Source: Pirellulaceae bacterium (GTDB lineage: Bacteria > Planctomycetota > Planctomycetia > Pirellulales > Pirellulaceae). Taken from it: a stretch of DNA of 64,000 nt. The notes under the pieces were generated by a model. That model made no database searches. It had not been told where the DNA came from and saw only the letters and a program-made list of their open reading frames with translations. Below are positions 48,128-56,978 of this stretch, in pieces. The position numbers and the translations under genes are program-made. Where the stretch lies: contig BPJU01000003.1 of the NCBI GenBank assembly GCA_026004775.1, positions 346,041 through 410,040 on the forward strand, written 5' to 3'. How positions within the stretch are numbered: position 1 is the first letter of the stretch; each line of letters starts with the position of its first letter.

Positions 48128-48985
48128 ATGGAAACCCGTACTACCGATTATGCCCTGGGGCATTCGCAACCCGAGCTGGAGCGTCTGGTGCAACAGGGGC
48201 AATTCTTCGGCGAGCTTACCGAAATCATGCTGCTCAAAGCCGGCCTGGCGCCGGGCATGCGGGTGTTGGATGTGGGCTGCGGCGCCGGGGACGTCTCGTT
48301 CCTGGCCGCCAAATTCGTCGGACCAGAGGGGGCAGTCATCGGCGTGGACAAAGCGCCGGAGGCCGTCGCCTTCGCCCAACAGCGGGCGCAAAGTGCCGGG
48401 TTGACGAACGTCCAGTTCATCGCCGCCGACCTGGCCGACTTCCAACTCGAAGGTGAACCGGTGGACGCCGTTATCGGCCGGCTGGTTCTGATGTACTTTC
48501 CCGACCCGGCGGCTGTGCTGCGCCGGCTGGTGACCTTCGTGAAGCCGGGCGGCATCGTCGCCTTCCAGGAGCTGGACCTTCTGCCTTCGCCTCCCCCGGA
48601 AATCATGTCCCACCCCCTATGCGAGACCTACGTTGCTGCCGGTACCCGGATCAATCAGGCCTTTGCCCGCGCCGGCATCGACGGTCGCATCGCTTTCAAG
48701 CTGGGCCCCATTTTCCAACAGGCCGGTCTGCCGGCGCCGGAGATGCTGGCCATGCAGCGGGTCGAGCGCGGGGCGGATTCGCCTATCTACGAGTGGATCG
48801 CCCAGGTTACCCGTACGATACTTCCGCTCCTGCAACAGACCGGCGTGGCCACCGCCGAAGATGTGCAGGTTGACACCCTGGCCGAGCGCATGCGCCGCGA
48901 AGCGGTGGAGAATGACTGCACTTTGATGACCCCGCCGCTAATCGCTGCCTGGGCGCGGAAGGAATACGGAGGAAAACAGCGATGA
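48128..48985 (+). CDS. class I SAM-dependent methyltransferase
   Basis: The 285-residue product has motif I VLDVGCGAGDVSFLA (46-60), then GVDKAPEAV and DAVIGRLVLMYFPDP, the pattern of small-molecule methyltransferases. GGGGAG lies seven bases before ATG 48128, which favours it over an upstream ATG. It overlaps the next short gene by ATGA. Substrate unknown. It opens a four-gene unit of unusual composition for this window. Confidence 0.82.
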   Translation: METRTTDYALGHSQPELERLVQQGQFFGELTEIMLLKAGLAPGMRVLDVGCGAGDVSFLAAKFVGPEGAVIGVDKAPEAVAFAQQRAQSAGLTNVQFIAADLADFQLEGEPVDAVIGRLVLMYFPDPAAVLRRLVTFVKPGGIVAFQELDLLPSPPPEIMSHPLCETYVAAGTRINQAFARAGIDGRIAFKLGPIFQQAGLPAPEMLAMQRVERGADSPIYEWIAQVTRTILPLLQQTGVATAEDVQVDTLAERMRREAVENDCTLMTPPLIAAWARKEYGGKQR

Positions 48986-49125
48986 TCGGCGCCTGCCTGG
49001 CCCAACGAAAAACCCTGGCCATCTATCAGGCCTTCAACCGCCACGATCTGAAGGCGGTGCACATCCAGGATTTTATCTTCGACACCGGAGCGAACTTCCG
49101 GGCCGCCAGGGGAGAAGGCGGATGA
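48982..49125 (+). pseudogene. SnoaL/NTF2-like protein remnant
   Basis: The 47-residue product contains RKTLAIYQAFNRHDLKAV, the first helix of SnoaL-like proteins, and then breaks off. A full SnoaL domain has about 120 residues. The start overlaps the stop of the methyltransferase gene. A deletion in a once complete gene is the simplest reading. Confidence 0.45.
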
Positions 49126-49158
49126 ATTGCTTTTGTCGAGACACAAAAGGAAGATGTA

Positions 49159-50022
49159 ATGACCGCCAGTATCGCGCAATCCGCTGAAGTGGATCAAGGC
49201 GCGGTCATCTATCAGGGTATCCACTCCCCTTATCTCCAGAGGGGCGACCGACACGACGATGTAGCCGTCGTCTTCGTCCACGGCAACCCCGGCTCGTCGG
49301 AGGACTGGCGCGACTTGGTGGGCCGGGTCGGCCAATTCGCCCGGGCCGTGGCTCCGGACATGCCCGGCTTTGGCCAGGCCGACAAGCCCAAGGACTTCGA
49401 CTACACCGTGGAAGGCTACGCCCGGCACCTGGACGGCATCCTCAACCACCTGGGCGTGCGGCGGGCGCACCTGGTGCTGCACGACTTCGGCGGGCCGTGG
49501 GGCCTGACCTGGGCCGCCCAACACCCGGAGCGGCTGGCCAGCGTGACCCTGATCAACATCGGTATCATGCCCGGCTACCGCTGGCACTACCTGGCCCGCA
49601 TCTGGCGCACGCCGCTCCTGGGGGAGCTCTTCCAGGCCACAACGACCCGCACCGCGTTTGGCCTGTCGCTCCGGCACGGTAATCCCCGCGGCCTGCCCAA
49701 AGCCATGGTGGACCGCATGTACCGTGACCTGGACTGGGGCACCAAGCGGGCGGTGCTGCGCCTCTACCGGGCCACGAACAACCCCGGCCAGATGGCCGAG
49801 GCCCTGGGAGCGCTCTTCCGGCAACTGGACGTGCCGGCCCTGGTCATCTGGGGCGCGGCCGACCCGTACGTGCCGGTGCGTTTCGCCGAACGGCAGCGGG
49901 AGTTCTTCCCCCGCGCCCGGATCGTGATTCTGGAGCAGAGCGGCCACTGGCCCTTCGCCGACGACCCTGAAGCCGTGGCCGGTGCGCTCATTCCGTTCTT
50001 GCAAAAGCAACTGGAAGCGTAA
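49159..50022 (+). CDS. alpha/beta hydrolase with Asp nucleophile (haloalkane-dehalogenase/epoxide-hydrolase type)
   Basis: The 287-residue product has HGNPGSSEDW (41-50), nucleophile loop LVLHDFGGPWG with D109, acid D235 in WGAADPYVP and H263 in QSGHWPF. Aspartate rather than serine at the nucleophile, with HGNP, points to the haloalkane dehalogenase or epoxide hydrolase branch. The substrate is not known. AAGGAAG precedes the ATG. It lies 11 bases before the FAD gene. Confidence 0.85.
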   Translation: MTASIAQSAEVDQGAVIYQGIHSPYLQRGDRHDDVAVVFVHGNPGSSEDWRDLVGRVGQFARAVAPDMPGFGQADKPKDFDYTVEGYARHLDGILNHLGVRRAHLVLHDFGGPWGLTWAAQHPERLASVTLINIGIMPGYRWHYLARIWRTPLLGELFQATTTRTAFGLSLRHGNPRGLPKAMVDRMYRDLDWGTKRAVLRLYRATNNPGQMAEALGALFRQLDVPALVIWGAADPYVPVRFAERQREFFPRARIVILEQSGHWPFADDPEAVAGALIPFLQKQLEA

Positions 50023-50033
50023 AGGAGACAACC

Positions 50034-51362
50034 ATGTCAGGTCAAAACCATGCCGTCGTCATTGGAGCCAGCATGGGTGGGCTGCTGGCCGCCCGGGCTC
50101 TGGCCGACTTTTACCAGCAGGTGACCCTTATCGAGCGGGATGCCTTCCCGCGCATCGGCCAGAACCGTAAGGGGGTGCCCCAGGGCCGGCATACTCACGC
50201 ACTCCTTCTGCGGGGCGGCGAGATTCTGGAGGGGCTCTTCCCCGGCCTGACCGCCGATTTGATGGATCGAGGTGTGCCGCTCATTAACCGGCCCGAACGG
50301 GAACTGATCTGGTTCGACGGCGGCGGCTATCACGCCCGTTTCACCAATGAAGACGGCCGTACCGGCGCGCTGGGCGTCAGCCGGCCCCTGCTGGAAGGTT
50401 ATGTACGACAACGGCTCCTGGCCCTGCCCAATTTGTCGGCTATCGAACAGTGTGACGCCCTGGGGCTGGTTCCGTCTGAACGCGCCGGGCGGGTGCGCGG
50501 CGTGCGCATCCGGCGCCGGGTGGAAGAGGGCGCTGAAGGGATGCTGGAAGCCGACCTGGTGGTGGACGCCAGCGGCCGCGGCTCCCGGGCGCCGAAATGG
50601 CTGGAAGAGATGGGCTACGCCCCGCCGGAGGAAGAGCGGGTGACCGTTCACGTAGGCTACAGCACCCGGCTTTACCGCCGCCGGCCGGAGCATGTGAACG
50701 GCGCGAAAACGGTTCTCATCACCCCTCAGCCGCCGCAATTGAAACGACTCGGGGTGATCCTGGCTCAGGAAGGCGAGCGGTGGATCGTTGGCCTGGGTGG
50801 GGCTCTCGGCGATTATCCTCCCTCGGATGAGGCGGGTTTTCTGGCGTTTGCCCAGAGCCTGGCCGCGCCGGACATCTACAACCTCATCAAAGATGCGGAG
50901 CCGCTATCGGAGATCATCACCTACCGCTTCAAGGCCAGCCTTCGCCGGCGATACGAGAAGCTCACCCGTTTCCCTGAAGGGTTCCTGGTTTTCGGTGACG
51001 CCGTCTGCAGTTTCAACCCCATCTACGGACAGGGTATGTCAGTGGCGGCGATGGAGGCGCTGGATTTACAGCATGAGTTGCGGCGGGGAGATGTGGGCTT
51101 GTGGCGGCGCTTCTTCCGCCGGGCGGCGCGGAGCATCGATATTCCCTGGCAGATCGTGGTCAGCAGCGACCTGCGTTTCCCGGAGGCGGAAGGGAAACGC
51201 ACGCCGAGAATCCGCGTCATCAACGCTTATATGGCGCGACTGCACCGGGCGGCCCACCGCGATCCGGTGGTGGCGAAAGCCTTCAACGACGTGGCCAACC
51301 TGCTAGCCCCGCCCCAAAGCCTGATGCGGCCGACGATCCTGTGGCGGGTGCTGCGTGGGTAA
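50034..51362 (+). CDS. FAD-dependent oxidoreductase/monooxygenase
   Basis: The 442-residue product starts with a nucleotide-binding fold (HAVVIGASMGGLLAARAL) and has the late GFLVFGDAVCSFNPIYGQG block that binds the FAD ribityl chain in flavin-dependent hydroxylases. No membrane segment or signal is seen. AAAGGAG precedes the ATG. Together with the methyltransferase and hydrolase it suggests a small tailoring or degradation pathway. Confidence 0.82.
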   Translation: MSGQNHAVVIGASMGGLLAARALADFYQQVTLIERDAFPRIGQNRKGVPQGRHTHALLLRGGEILEGLFPGLTADLMDRGVPLINRPERELIWFDGGGYHARFTNEDGRTGALGVSRPLLEGYVRQRLLALPNLSAIEQCDALGLVPSERAGRVRGVRIRRRVEEGAEGMLEADLVVDASGRGSRAPKWLEEMGYAPPEEERVTVHVGYSTRLYRRRPEHVNGAKTVLITPQPPQLKRLGVILAQEGERWIVGLGGALGDYPPSDEAGFLAFAQSLAAPDIYNLIKDAEPLSEIITYRFKASLRRRYEKLTRFPEGFLVFGDAVCSFNPIYGQGMSVAAMEALDLQHELRRGDVGLWRRFFRRAARSIDIPWQIVVSSDLRFPEAEGKRTPRIRVINAYMARLHRAAHRDPVVAKAFNDVANLLAPPQSLMRPTILWRVLRG

Positions 51363-51538
51363 TGGCTGTTGGCCACCCAATTAGTAATAGTCCGACGGCA
51401 ACCAGATGAACGTGCGATTCTGCACGGACGCAGACATCGAAGCTGTGGCAGCTACCAAAGGAGTAACTTGCACCAACAACTCACACCCCAATCATAAACC
51501 CAGGCTACTTCCGGGTTCAGTGCGGTGGCCAGAAGCGG

Positions 51539-52615
51539 TTACGATCTGGCCGAAGCGTCACCATCGAAAACCTCCGGCAAACTCTGGGCGGTCAACAGTC
51601 GTTCCGCCCACTGCAACAATTGAGCCGAATCGGCTTGCTGAATACGCTGGCGTACGGCTCGGCTCAGCCGGCCAAATCGGCGCTGGAGTAGGCGAAGCAG
51701 TACCTGCCGTTCACCCTCCAGAAGCCCCTCCGCTCGTCCGCGTTCTAGACCTTGCTTCATACCTTGCTTCACACCTTGCTTCATACCTTGCTTCATACCC
51801 TGTTCCATACCCTGCTTGAGTCCCTTCTGTAATCCTTCGCGACGGCCTTCCTCGAAGGACTCCTGCCGCCACTGTTTAAGTCGTTCTGCTAACATGGCAA
51901 GTCCCTCATCAAAATTCCGAATCCGCCCCCACCGCCCTTTGCGCCGCGTCCCTCTCGGCAAACTCACATACACCAGCCACTCGTAAAAAGCCCGTCGAAG
52001 CGGCTCGTCCACCGGTTCGCTCAACCACCCGCGCAACTCTTCCAGTATACCGGCCATCGCCTGTGGTTGCCCAGCTTGTTCCAGCCGGATAACGTACGAC
52101 ACCGTGTTGTCGAGCGGGAGCTCGACTAAGGGCGTGGCGTGGATGTCCAGCAGGACATACTCGCCGCTGGGCCCAAATCGCTCGAGCCAATCCGGCAAAC
52201 CCGAACGCAATTCGCGCAACGTCCTGGGCGCCGTCCAGCGTTGCTGGCCATTGTAAACAACCACCGGCAGAATCCCCGGTAACCCGCGCTGGTGCCCGGT
52301 CGACCTGCGCATCACGTCCATGCTTAGTTGCACCGAGTAGTTGACCGTCCGCAGGGGCATCTGTGTATCGATCCGCGATTGGAACTCCAACTGAACATAG
52401 ATCGGCAAGCCGGTGGGGCGATGTCGCAGTTGCCAGACTTGATCTGCTTCGAAAACACGCCAGGCACTGCCGACGAACTTGGCCCGCACGGGCGTCAGAC
52501 TCGTAAGGTCCAGCTCGTCTACCGGAACTTGGCTGACGAATCCTTTGAGCAAGTCGGCCACCAGGCGTGGGTGGCTAAACAACCTCCGGTAGGCGATGTC
52601 GTATTGAGCCGCCAC
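51539..52615 (-). CDS. Rpn-family PD-(D/E)xK nuclease with DUF4351, copy 1
   Basis: The product has the Rpn/PDDEXK core in its first 100 residues (AAQYDIAYRRLFSHPRLVAD, then IYVQLEFQSRID with E77 and Q79). A helical middle follows, then a coiled linker with GMKQ repeats and a C-terminal DUF4351 (RRFGRLSRAVRQRIQQA to SLPEVF). Rpn proteins cut DNA and promote recombination, and some act in phage defence. A GTG start at 52615 is chosen because TAGGAGG lies nine bases upstream; an ATG eight codons earlier has none. Confidence 0.85.
   Translation of the reverse strand: MAAQYDIAYRRLFSHPRLVADLLKGFVSQVPVDELDLTSLTPVRAKFVGSAWRVFEADQVWQLRHRPTGLPIYVQLEFQSRIDTQMPLRTVNYSVQLSMDVMRRSTGHQRGLPGILPVVVYNGQQRWTAPRTLRELRSGLPDWLERFGPSGEYVLLDIHATPLVELPLDNTVSYVIRLEQAGQPQAMAGILEELRGWLSEPVDEPLRRAFYEWLVYVSLPRGTRRKGRWGRIRNFDEGLAMLAERLKQWRQESFEEGRREGLQKGLKQGMEQGMKQGMKQGVKQGMKQGLERGRAEGLLEGERQVLLRLLQRRFGRLSRAVRQRIQQADSAQLLQWAERLLTAQSLPEVFDGDASARS
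51740..51822 (-). repeat. 12-base minisatellite inside Rpn copy 1
   Basis: Tandem CTTGCTTCATAC-type units encode the GMKQ run in the linker. Copies 2 and 3 lack them, and copy 4 has a different number with a frameshift. The length variation is in frame in copy 1. Confidence 0.8.
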
Positions 52616-52675
52616 GGGGTATTTCCTCCTATTTGGCATACCATCACCACGCGGCTGGTATAGTGTTCATACGTA

Positions 52676-52704
52676 TATATATTGACGAGACTGGCTTTTG
52701 TCAA
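52676..52704 (-). promoter_or_regulatory. consensus sigma-70 promoter of Rpn copy 1
   Basis: On the minus strand TTGACA (52704-52699) and TATATA (52681-52676) are separated by 17 bases, 61 bases before the GTG start. Confidence 0.8.
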
Positions 52705-52994
52705 CCGACTGTGGCCGACACGTGGCCGACAGTGTTCCTATGGGAAACAGAGACGTGGAACGGGGCGCGTTTAATGAGACGGAGGACGAGAACAGGTTAC
52801 ACGGAATCCCAAGCTGTGGAACTTCTGTCGACCGAACCCTGGCAGGTTCTACTCAGCCGATTGCGCTACGGACGCAGCGTATCGAAGAGGGCCCGCCCCA
52901 AACCTTCGCGAAAGGTGTAACTTCTCCACCAACAACTCACACCCCAACCATAAACCCAGGCTACTTCCGGGCTCAGTGCGGTGGCCAGAAGCGG
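52705..52994. other. spacer between Rpn units, holds a 48-codon frame
   Basis: A frame opening at ATG 52774 (MRRRTRTGYTESQAVELL) persists in the next units. Its real status is unclear. It could be a small gene or chance. Confidence 0.3.
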
Positions 52995-53999
52995 TTACGA
53001 TCTGGCCGAAGCGTCACCATCGAAAACCTCCGGCAAACTCTGGGCGGTCAACAGTCGTTCCGCCCACTGCAACAATTGAGCCGAATCGGCTTGCTGGATA
53101 CGCTGGCGTACGGCTCGGCTCAGCCGGCCGAATCGGCGCTGGAGTTGGAGAAGCAGTACCTGCCGTTCACCCTCCAGAAGCCCCTCGGTTCGACCTTGCT
53201 CGCGTCCCTTCTGTAATCCTTCGCGACGGCCTTCCTCGAAGGACTCCTGCCGCCACTGTTTAAGTCGTTCTGCTAACATGGCAAGTCCCTCATCAAAATT
53301 CCGAATCCGCCCCCACCGCCCTTTGCGCCGCGTCCCTCTCGGCAAACTCACATACACCAGCCACTCGTAAAAAGCCCGTCGAAGCGGCTCGTCCACCGGT
53401 TCGCTCAACCACCCGCGCAACTCTTCCAGTATACCGGCCATCGCCTGTGGTTGCCCAGCTTGTTCCAGCCGGATAACGTACGACACCGTGTTGTCGAGCG
53501 GGAGCTCGACTAAGGGCGTGGCGTGGATGTCCAGCAGGACATACTCGCCGCTGGGCCCAAATCGCTCGAGCCAATCCGGCAAACCCGAACGCAATTCGCG
53601 CAACGTCCTGGGCGCCGTCCAGCGTTGCTGGCCATTGTAAACAACCACCGGCAGAATCCCCGGTAACCCGCGCTGGTGCCCGGTCGACCTGCGCATCACG
53701 TCCATGCTTAGTTGCACCGAGTAGTTGACCGTCCGCAGGGGCATCTGTGTATCGATCCGCGATTGGAACTCCAACTGAACATAGATCGGCAAGCCGGTGG
53801 GGCGATGTCGCAGTTGCCAGACTTGATCTGCTTCGAAAACACGCCAGGCACTGCCGACGAACTTGGCCCGCACGGGCGTCAGACTCGTAAGGTCCAGCTC
53901 GTCTACCGGAACTTGGCTGACGAATCCTTTGAGCAAGTCGGCCACCAGGCGTGGGTGGCTAAACAACCTCCGGTAGGCGATGTCGTATTGAGCCGCCAC
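52995..53999 (-). CDS. Rpn-family PD-(D/E)xK nuclease with DUF4351, copy 2
   Basis: The product is identical to copy 1 up to the linker (GRREGLQKG), then lacks the 24-residue GMKQ stretch and reads REQGRTEGLLEGE. The leucine-rich start of DUF4351 reads LLQL rather than LLRL. The GTG start and ribosome binding site match copy 1. All core residues are intact, so it should be functional. Confidence 0.85.
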   Translation of the reverse strand: MAAQYDIAYRRLFSHPRLVADLLKGFVSQVPVDELDLTSLTPVRAKFVGSAWRVFEADQVWQLRHRPTGLPIYVQLEFQSRIDTQMPLRTVNYSVQLSMDVMRRSTGHQRGLPGILPVVVYNGQQRWTAPRTLRELRSGLPDWLERFGPSGEYVLLDIHATPLVELPLDNTVSYVIRLEQAGQPQAMAGILEELRGWLSEPVDEPLRRAFYEWLVYVSLPRGTRRKGRWGRIRNFDEGLAMLAERLKQWRQESFEEGRREGLQKGREQGRTEGLLEGERQVLLLQLQRRFGRLSRAVRQRIQQADSAQLLQWAERLLTAQSLPEVFDGDASARS

Positions 54000-54059
54000 G
54001 GGGTATTTCCTCCTATTTGGCATACCATCACCACGCGGCTGGTATAGTGTTCATACGTA

Positions 54060-54088
54060 TATATATTGACGAGACTGGCTTTTGTCAA
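54060..54088 (-). promoter_or_regulatory. consensus sigma-70 promoter of Rpn copy 2
   Basis: The same TTGACA, 17-base spacer and TATATA as in copy 1, at the same distance from the start. Confidence 0.8.
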
Positions 54089-54397
54089 CCGACTGTGGCC
54101 GACACGTGGCTGGCAGTTTTCCTATGGGAAACAGAGACGTGGAACGGGGCGCGTTTAATGAGACGGAGGACGAGAACAGGTTACACGGAATCCCAAGCTG
54201 CGGAACTTCTGTCGACCGAACCCTGGCAGGTTCTACTCAGCCGATTGCGCTACGGACGCAGCGTATCGAAGAGGGCCCGCCCCAAACCTTCGCGAAAGGT
54301 GTAACTTCTCCACCAACAACTCACACCCCAATCATAAACCCAGGCTACTTCCGGGCTCAGTGCGGTGGCCAGAAGCGGTTACGATCTGGCCGAAGCG

Positions 54398-55384
54398 TCA
54401 CCATCGAAAACCTCCGGACAAACTCTGGGCGGTCAACAGTCGTTCCGCCCACTGCAACAATTGAGCCGAATCGGCTTGCTGAATACGCTGGCGTACGGCT
54501 CGGCTCAGCCGGCCGAATCGGCGCTGGAGTTGGAGAAGCAGTACCTGCCGTTCACCCTCCAGAAGCCCCTCGGTTCGACCTTGCTCGCGTCCCTTCTGTA
54601 GTCCTTCGCGACGGCCTTCCTCGAAGGACTCCTGCCGCCACTGTTTAAGTCGTTCTGCTAACATGGCAAGTCCCTCATCAAAATTCCGAATCCGCCCCCA
54701 CCGCCCTTTGCGCCGCGTCCCTCTCGGCAAACTCACATACACCAGCCACTCGTAAAAAGCCCGTCGAAGCGGCTCGTCCACCGGTTCGCTCAACCACCCG
54801 CGCAACTCTTCCAGTATACCGGCCATCGCCTGTGGTTGCCCAGCTTGTTCCAGCCGGATAACGTACGACACCGTGTTGTCGAGCGGGAGCTCGACTAAGG
54901 GCGTGGCGTGGATGTCCAGCAGGACATACTCGCCGCTGGGCCCAAATCGCTCGAGCCAATCCGGCAAACCCGAACGCAATTCGCGCAACGTCCTGGGCGC
55001 CGTCCAGCGTTGCTGGCCATTGTAAACAACCACCGGCAGAATCCCCGGTAACCCGCGCTGGTGCCCGGTCGACCTGCGCATCACGTCCATGCTTAGTTGC
55101 ACCGAGTAGTTGACCGTCCGCAGGGGCATCTGTGTATCGATCCGCGATTGGAACTCCAACTGAACATAGATCGGCAAGCCGGTGGGGCGATGTCGCAGTT
55201 GCCAGACTTGATCTGCTTCGAAAACACGCCAGGCACTGCCGACGAACTTGGCCCGCACGGGCGTCAGACTCGTAAGGTCCAGCTCGTCTACCGGAACTTG
55301 GCTGACGAATCCTTTGAGCAAGTCGGCCACCAGGCGTGGGTGGCTAAACAACCTCCGGTAGGCGATGTCGTATTGAGCCGCCAC
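54398..55384 (-). CDS. Rpn-family PD-(D/E)xK nuclease with DUF4351, copy 3 (altered C-terminus)
   Basis: The product matches copy 2 except at its end: one extra base (CCGGACAAA against CCGGCAAA near 54417) shifts the last residues from SLPEVFDGDASARS to SLSGGFRW. The catalytic core and most of DUF4351 are retained, so activity may persist. Start and ribosome binding site are as in the other copies. Confidence 0.82.
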   Translation of the reverse strand: MAAQYDIAYRRLFSHPRLVADLLKGFVSQVPVDELDLTSLTPVRAKFVGSAWRVFEADQVWQLRHRPTGLPIYVQLEFQSRIDTQMPLRTVNYSVQLSMDVMRRSTGHQRGLPGILPVVVYNGQQRWTAPRTLRELRSGLPDWLERFGPSGEYVLLDIHATPLVELPLDNTVSYVIRLEQAGQPQAMAGILEELRGWLSEPVDEPLRRAFYEWLVYVSLPRGTRRKGRWGRIRNFDEGLAMLAERLKQWRQESFEEGRREGLQKGREQGRTEGLLEGERQVLLLQLQRRFGRLSRAVRQRIQQADSAQLLQWAERLLTAQSLSGGFRW

Positions 55385-55444
55385 GGGGTATTTCCTCCTA
55401 TTTGGCATACCATCACCACGCGGCTGGTATAGTGTTCATACGTA

Positions 55445-55473
55445 TATATATTGACGAGACTGGCTTTTGTCAA
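55445..55473 (-). promoter_or_regulatory. consensus sigma-70 promoter of Rpn copy 3
   Basis: The same hexamers and spacing as in copies 1 and 2. Confidence 0.8.
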
Positions 55474-55715
55474 CCGACTGTGGCCGACACGTGGCTGGCA
55501 GTTTTCCTATGGGAAACAGAGACGTGGAACGGGGCGCGTTTAATGAGACGGAGGACGAGAACAGGTTACACGGAATCCCAAGCTGCGGAACTCTTGTCGA
55601 ACGAACGCTACCAGGTTCTACTCAGCCGATTGTACTACGGACGCAGCGTATCGAAGAGGCGCCGCCCAAAACCTTTGTAAAAGGAGCTCGCGTTCAGCGT
55701 GGCTGCCGGACGTGG

Positions 55716-56290
55716 CTACGATACAGCCGGAGCGTCGCCATCAAAAATCTCGGACAAACTCTGGGCGGTCAACAGTCGTTCCGCCCACTGCAACAATTGA
55801 GCCGAATCGGCTTGCTGAATACGCTGGCGTACGGCTCGGCTCAGCCGGCCGAATCGGCGCTGGAGTAGGCGAAGCAGTACCTGCCGTTCACCCTCCAGAA
55901 GCCCCTCCGCTCGTCCGCGTTCTAGACCTTGCTTCATACCTTGCTTCATACCTTGCTTCATCACCTTGCTTCATACCTTGCTTCACACCCTGTTCCATAC
56001 CCTGCTTGAGTCCCTTCTGTAGTCCTTCGCGACGGCCTTCCTCGAAGGACTCCTGCCGCCACTGTTTGAGTCGTTCTGCTAACATGGCAAGTCCCTCATC
56101 AAAATTCCGAATCCGCTCCCACCGCCCTTTGCGCCGCGTCCCTCTCGGCAAACTCACATACACCAGCCACTCGTAAAAAGCCCGTCGAAGCGGCTCGTCC
56201 ACCGGGTCGCTCAACCACCCTCACAACTCTTCCAGTTTACCGGCCATCTCCGTGCGGTTGCCCAGCTTGTTCCAGCCGGATAACCTACGG
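55716..56290 (-). pseudogene. Rpn-family copy 4, truncated and frameshifted
   Basis: Only the C-terminal 45 percent or so remains. The middle part (RRAFYEWLVYVSLPRGTRRK to GMEQGVKQGMKQG) is followed by a frameshift within the GMKQ repeats near 55962. DUF4351 continues in another frame to SLSEIFDGDAPAVS. Similarity ends abruptly near 56285 in the IRLEQAGQ region, and there is no promoter. Its C-terminal half is closer to copy 1 (LLRL, GMKQ present) than to copies 2 and 3. Confidence 0.82.
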
Positions 56291-56447
56291 TGGGATTGTC
56301 ATACCACATATTGCCCCTTGGCCGCTGACAGGGTAGACTAGGAGTTTCTCGCGACGAGCCTAGTGGCTTTAGCTGCGAAAGCCTCACGAGCAATCTAAGG
56401 CAGGACGCATGTCCGCCAAAGTTTGCCATGCCTGGAGGAACCATACT

Positions 56448-56978
56448 ATGCCGCAATCCAGCCGACGCAAATCAACGTTCCGCCGTTTGCCGAAAGGCCC
56501 CAATGGCGGTATCCAGTTGCTGTTAATCCACAACGTCGAACATTTGGGACGCCAAGGCGAGATTGTCGAGGTCCGTCCTGGCTACGCCCGGAACTACCTG
56601 ATTCCTGAAGGATTGGCGACGATCGCCACGGATCACCACCGGCGGATGATCGAAAAGCATAAGGCTCGGTTGGCTGAGATTGAGCGGCAGCGGCTGGCGA
56701 GTCTGCGCGAGTTGGCTGATCGCATCGCACGGCAAAGCGTAACGATCGAGGCGAACGCAAACGAACAAGGCCATTTATACGGCAGCGTCGGGGCGGTCGA
56801 GATTTCCCATGCCCTGAAACAGATCGGCATCAACGTTTCGGTCGAGCAGATCCGCCTGGAGGGTGTCTTGAAAGAACTGGGGCTGTACACGGTGAAGGTG
56901 CATCTGCATCGAGACATCGAAGCCGACTTGAAAGTGTGGGTGGTGCCAATTGCCGGTTCTGGCCCCGCCGAGGCCTGA
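56448..56978 (+). CDS. rplI: 50S ribosomal protein L9
   Basis: The 176-residue product has a 25-residue basic N-terminal extension, then IQLLLIHNVEHLGRQGEIVE and PGYARNYLIPEGLA, the L9 N-terminal domain. A long helix and the C-terminal domain (ALKQIGINVSVEQI) follow. GGAGG lies nine bases before ATG 56448, which decides against the ATG 13 codons upstream. Its normal neighbours rpsF and ssb are 22 kb upstream, beyond the island. Confidence 0.93.
   Translation: MPQSSRRKSTFRRLPKGPNGGIQLLLIHNVEHLGRQGEIVEVRPGYARNYLIPEGLATIATDHHRRMIEKHKARLAEIERQRLASLRELADRIARQSVTIEANANEQGHLYGSVGAVEISHALKQIGINVSVEQIRLEGVLKELGLYTVKVHLHRDIEADLKVWVVPIAGSGPAEA

Larger units (their letters stand above)
51458..56290 (-). 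repeat. tandem array of four Rpn-like nuclease units
   Basis: Units of about 1384-1457 bases repeat head to tail: three complete ones and a truncated, frameshifted fourth next to rplI. Each complete unit includes the gene and its promoter. The first unit is 72 bases longer owing to extra copies of a 12-base repeat. Confidence 0.93.
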
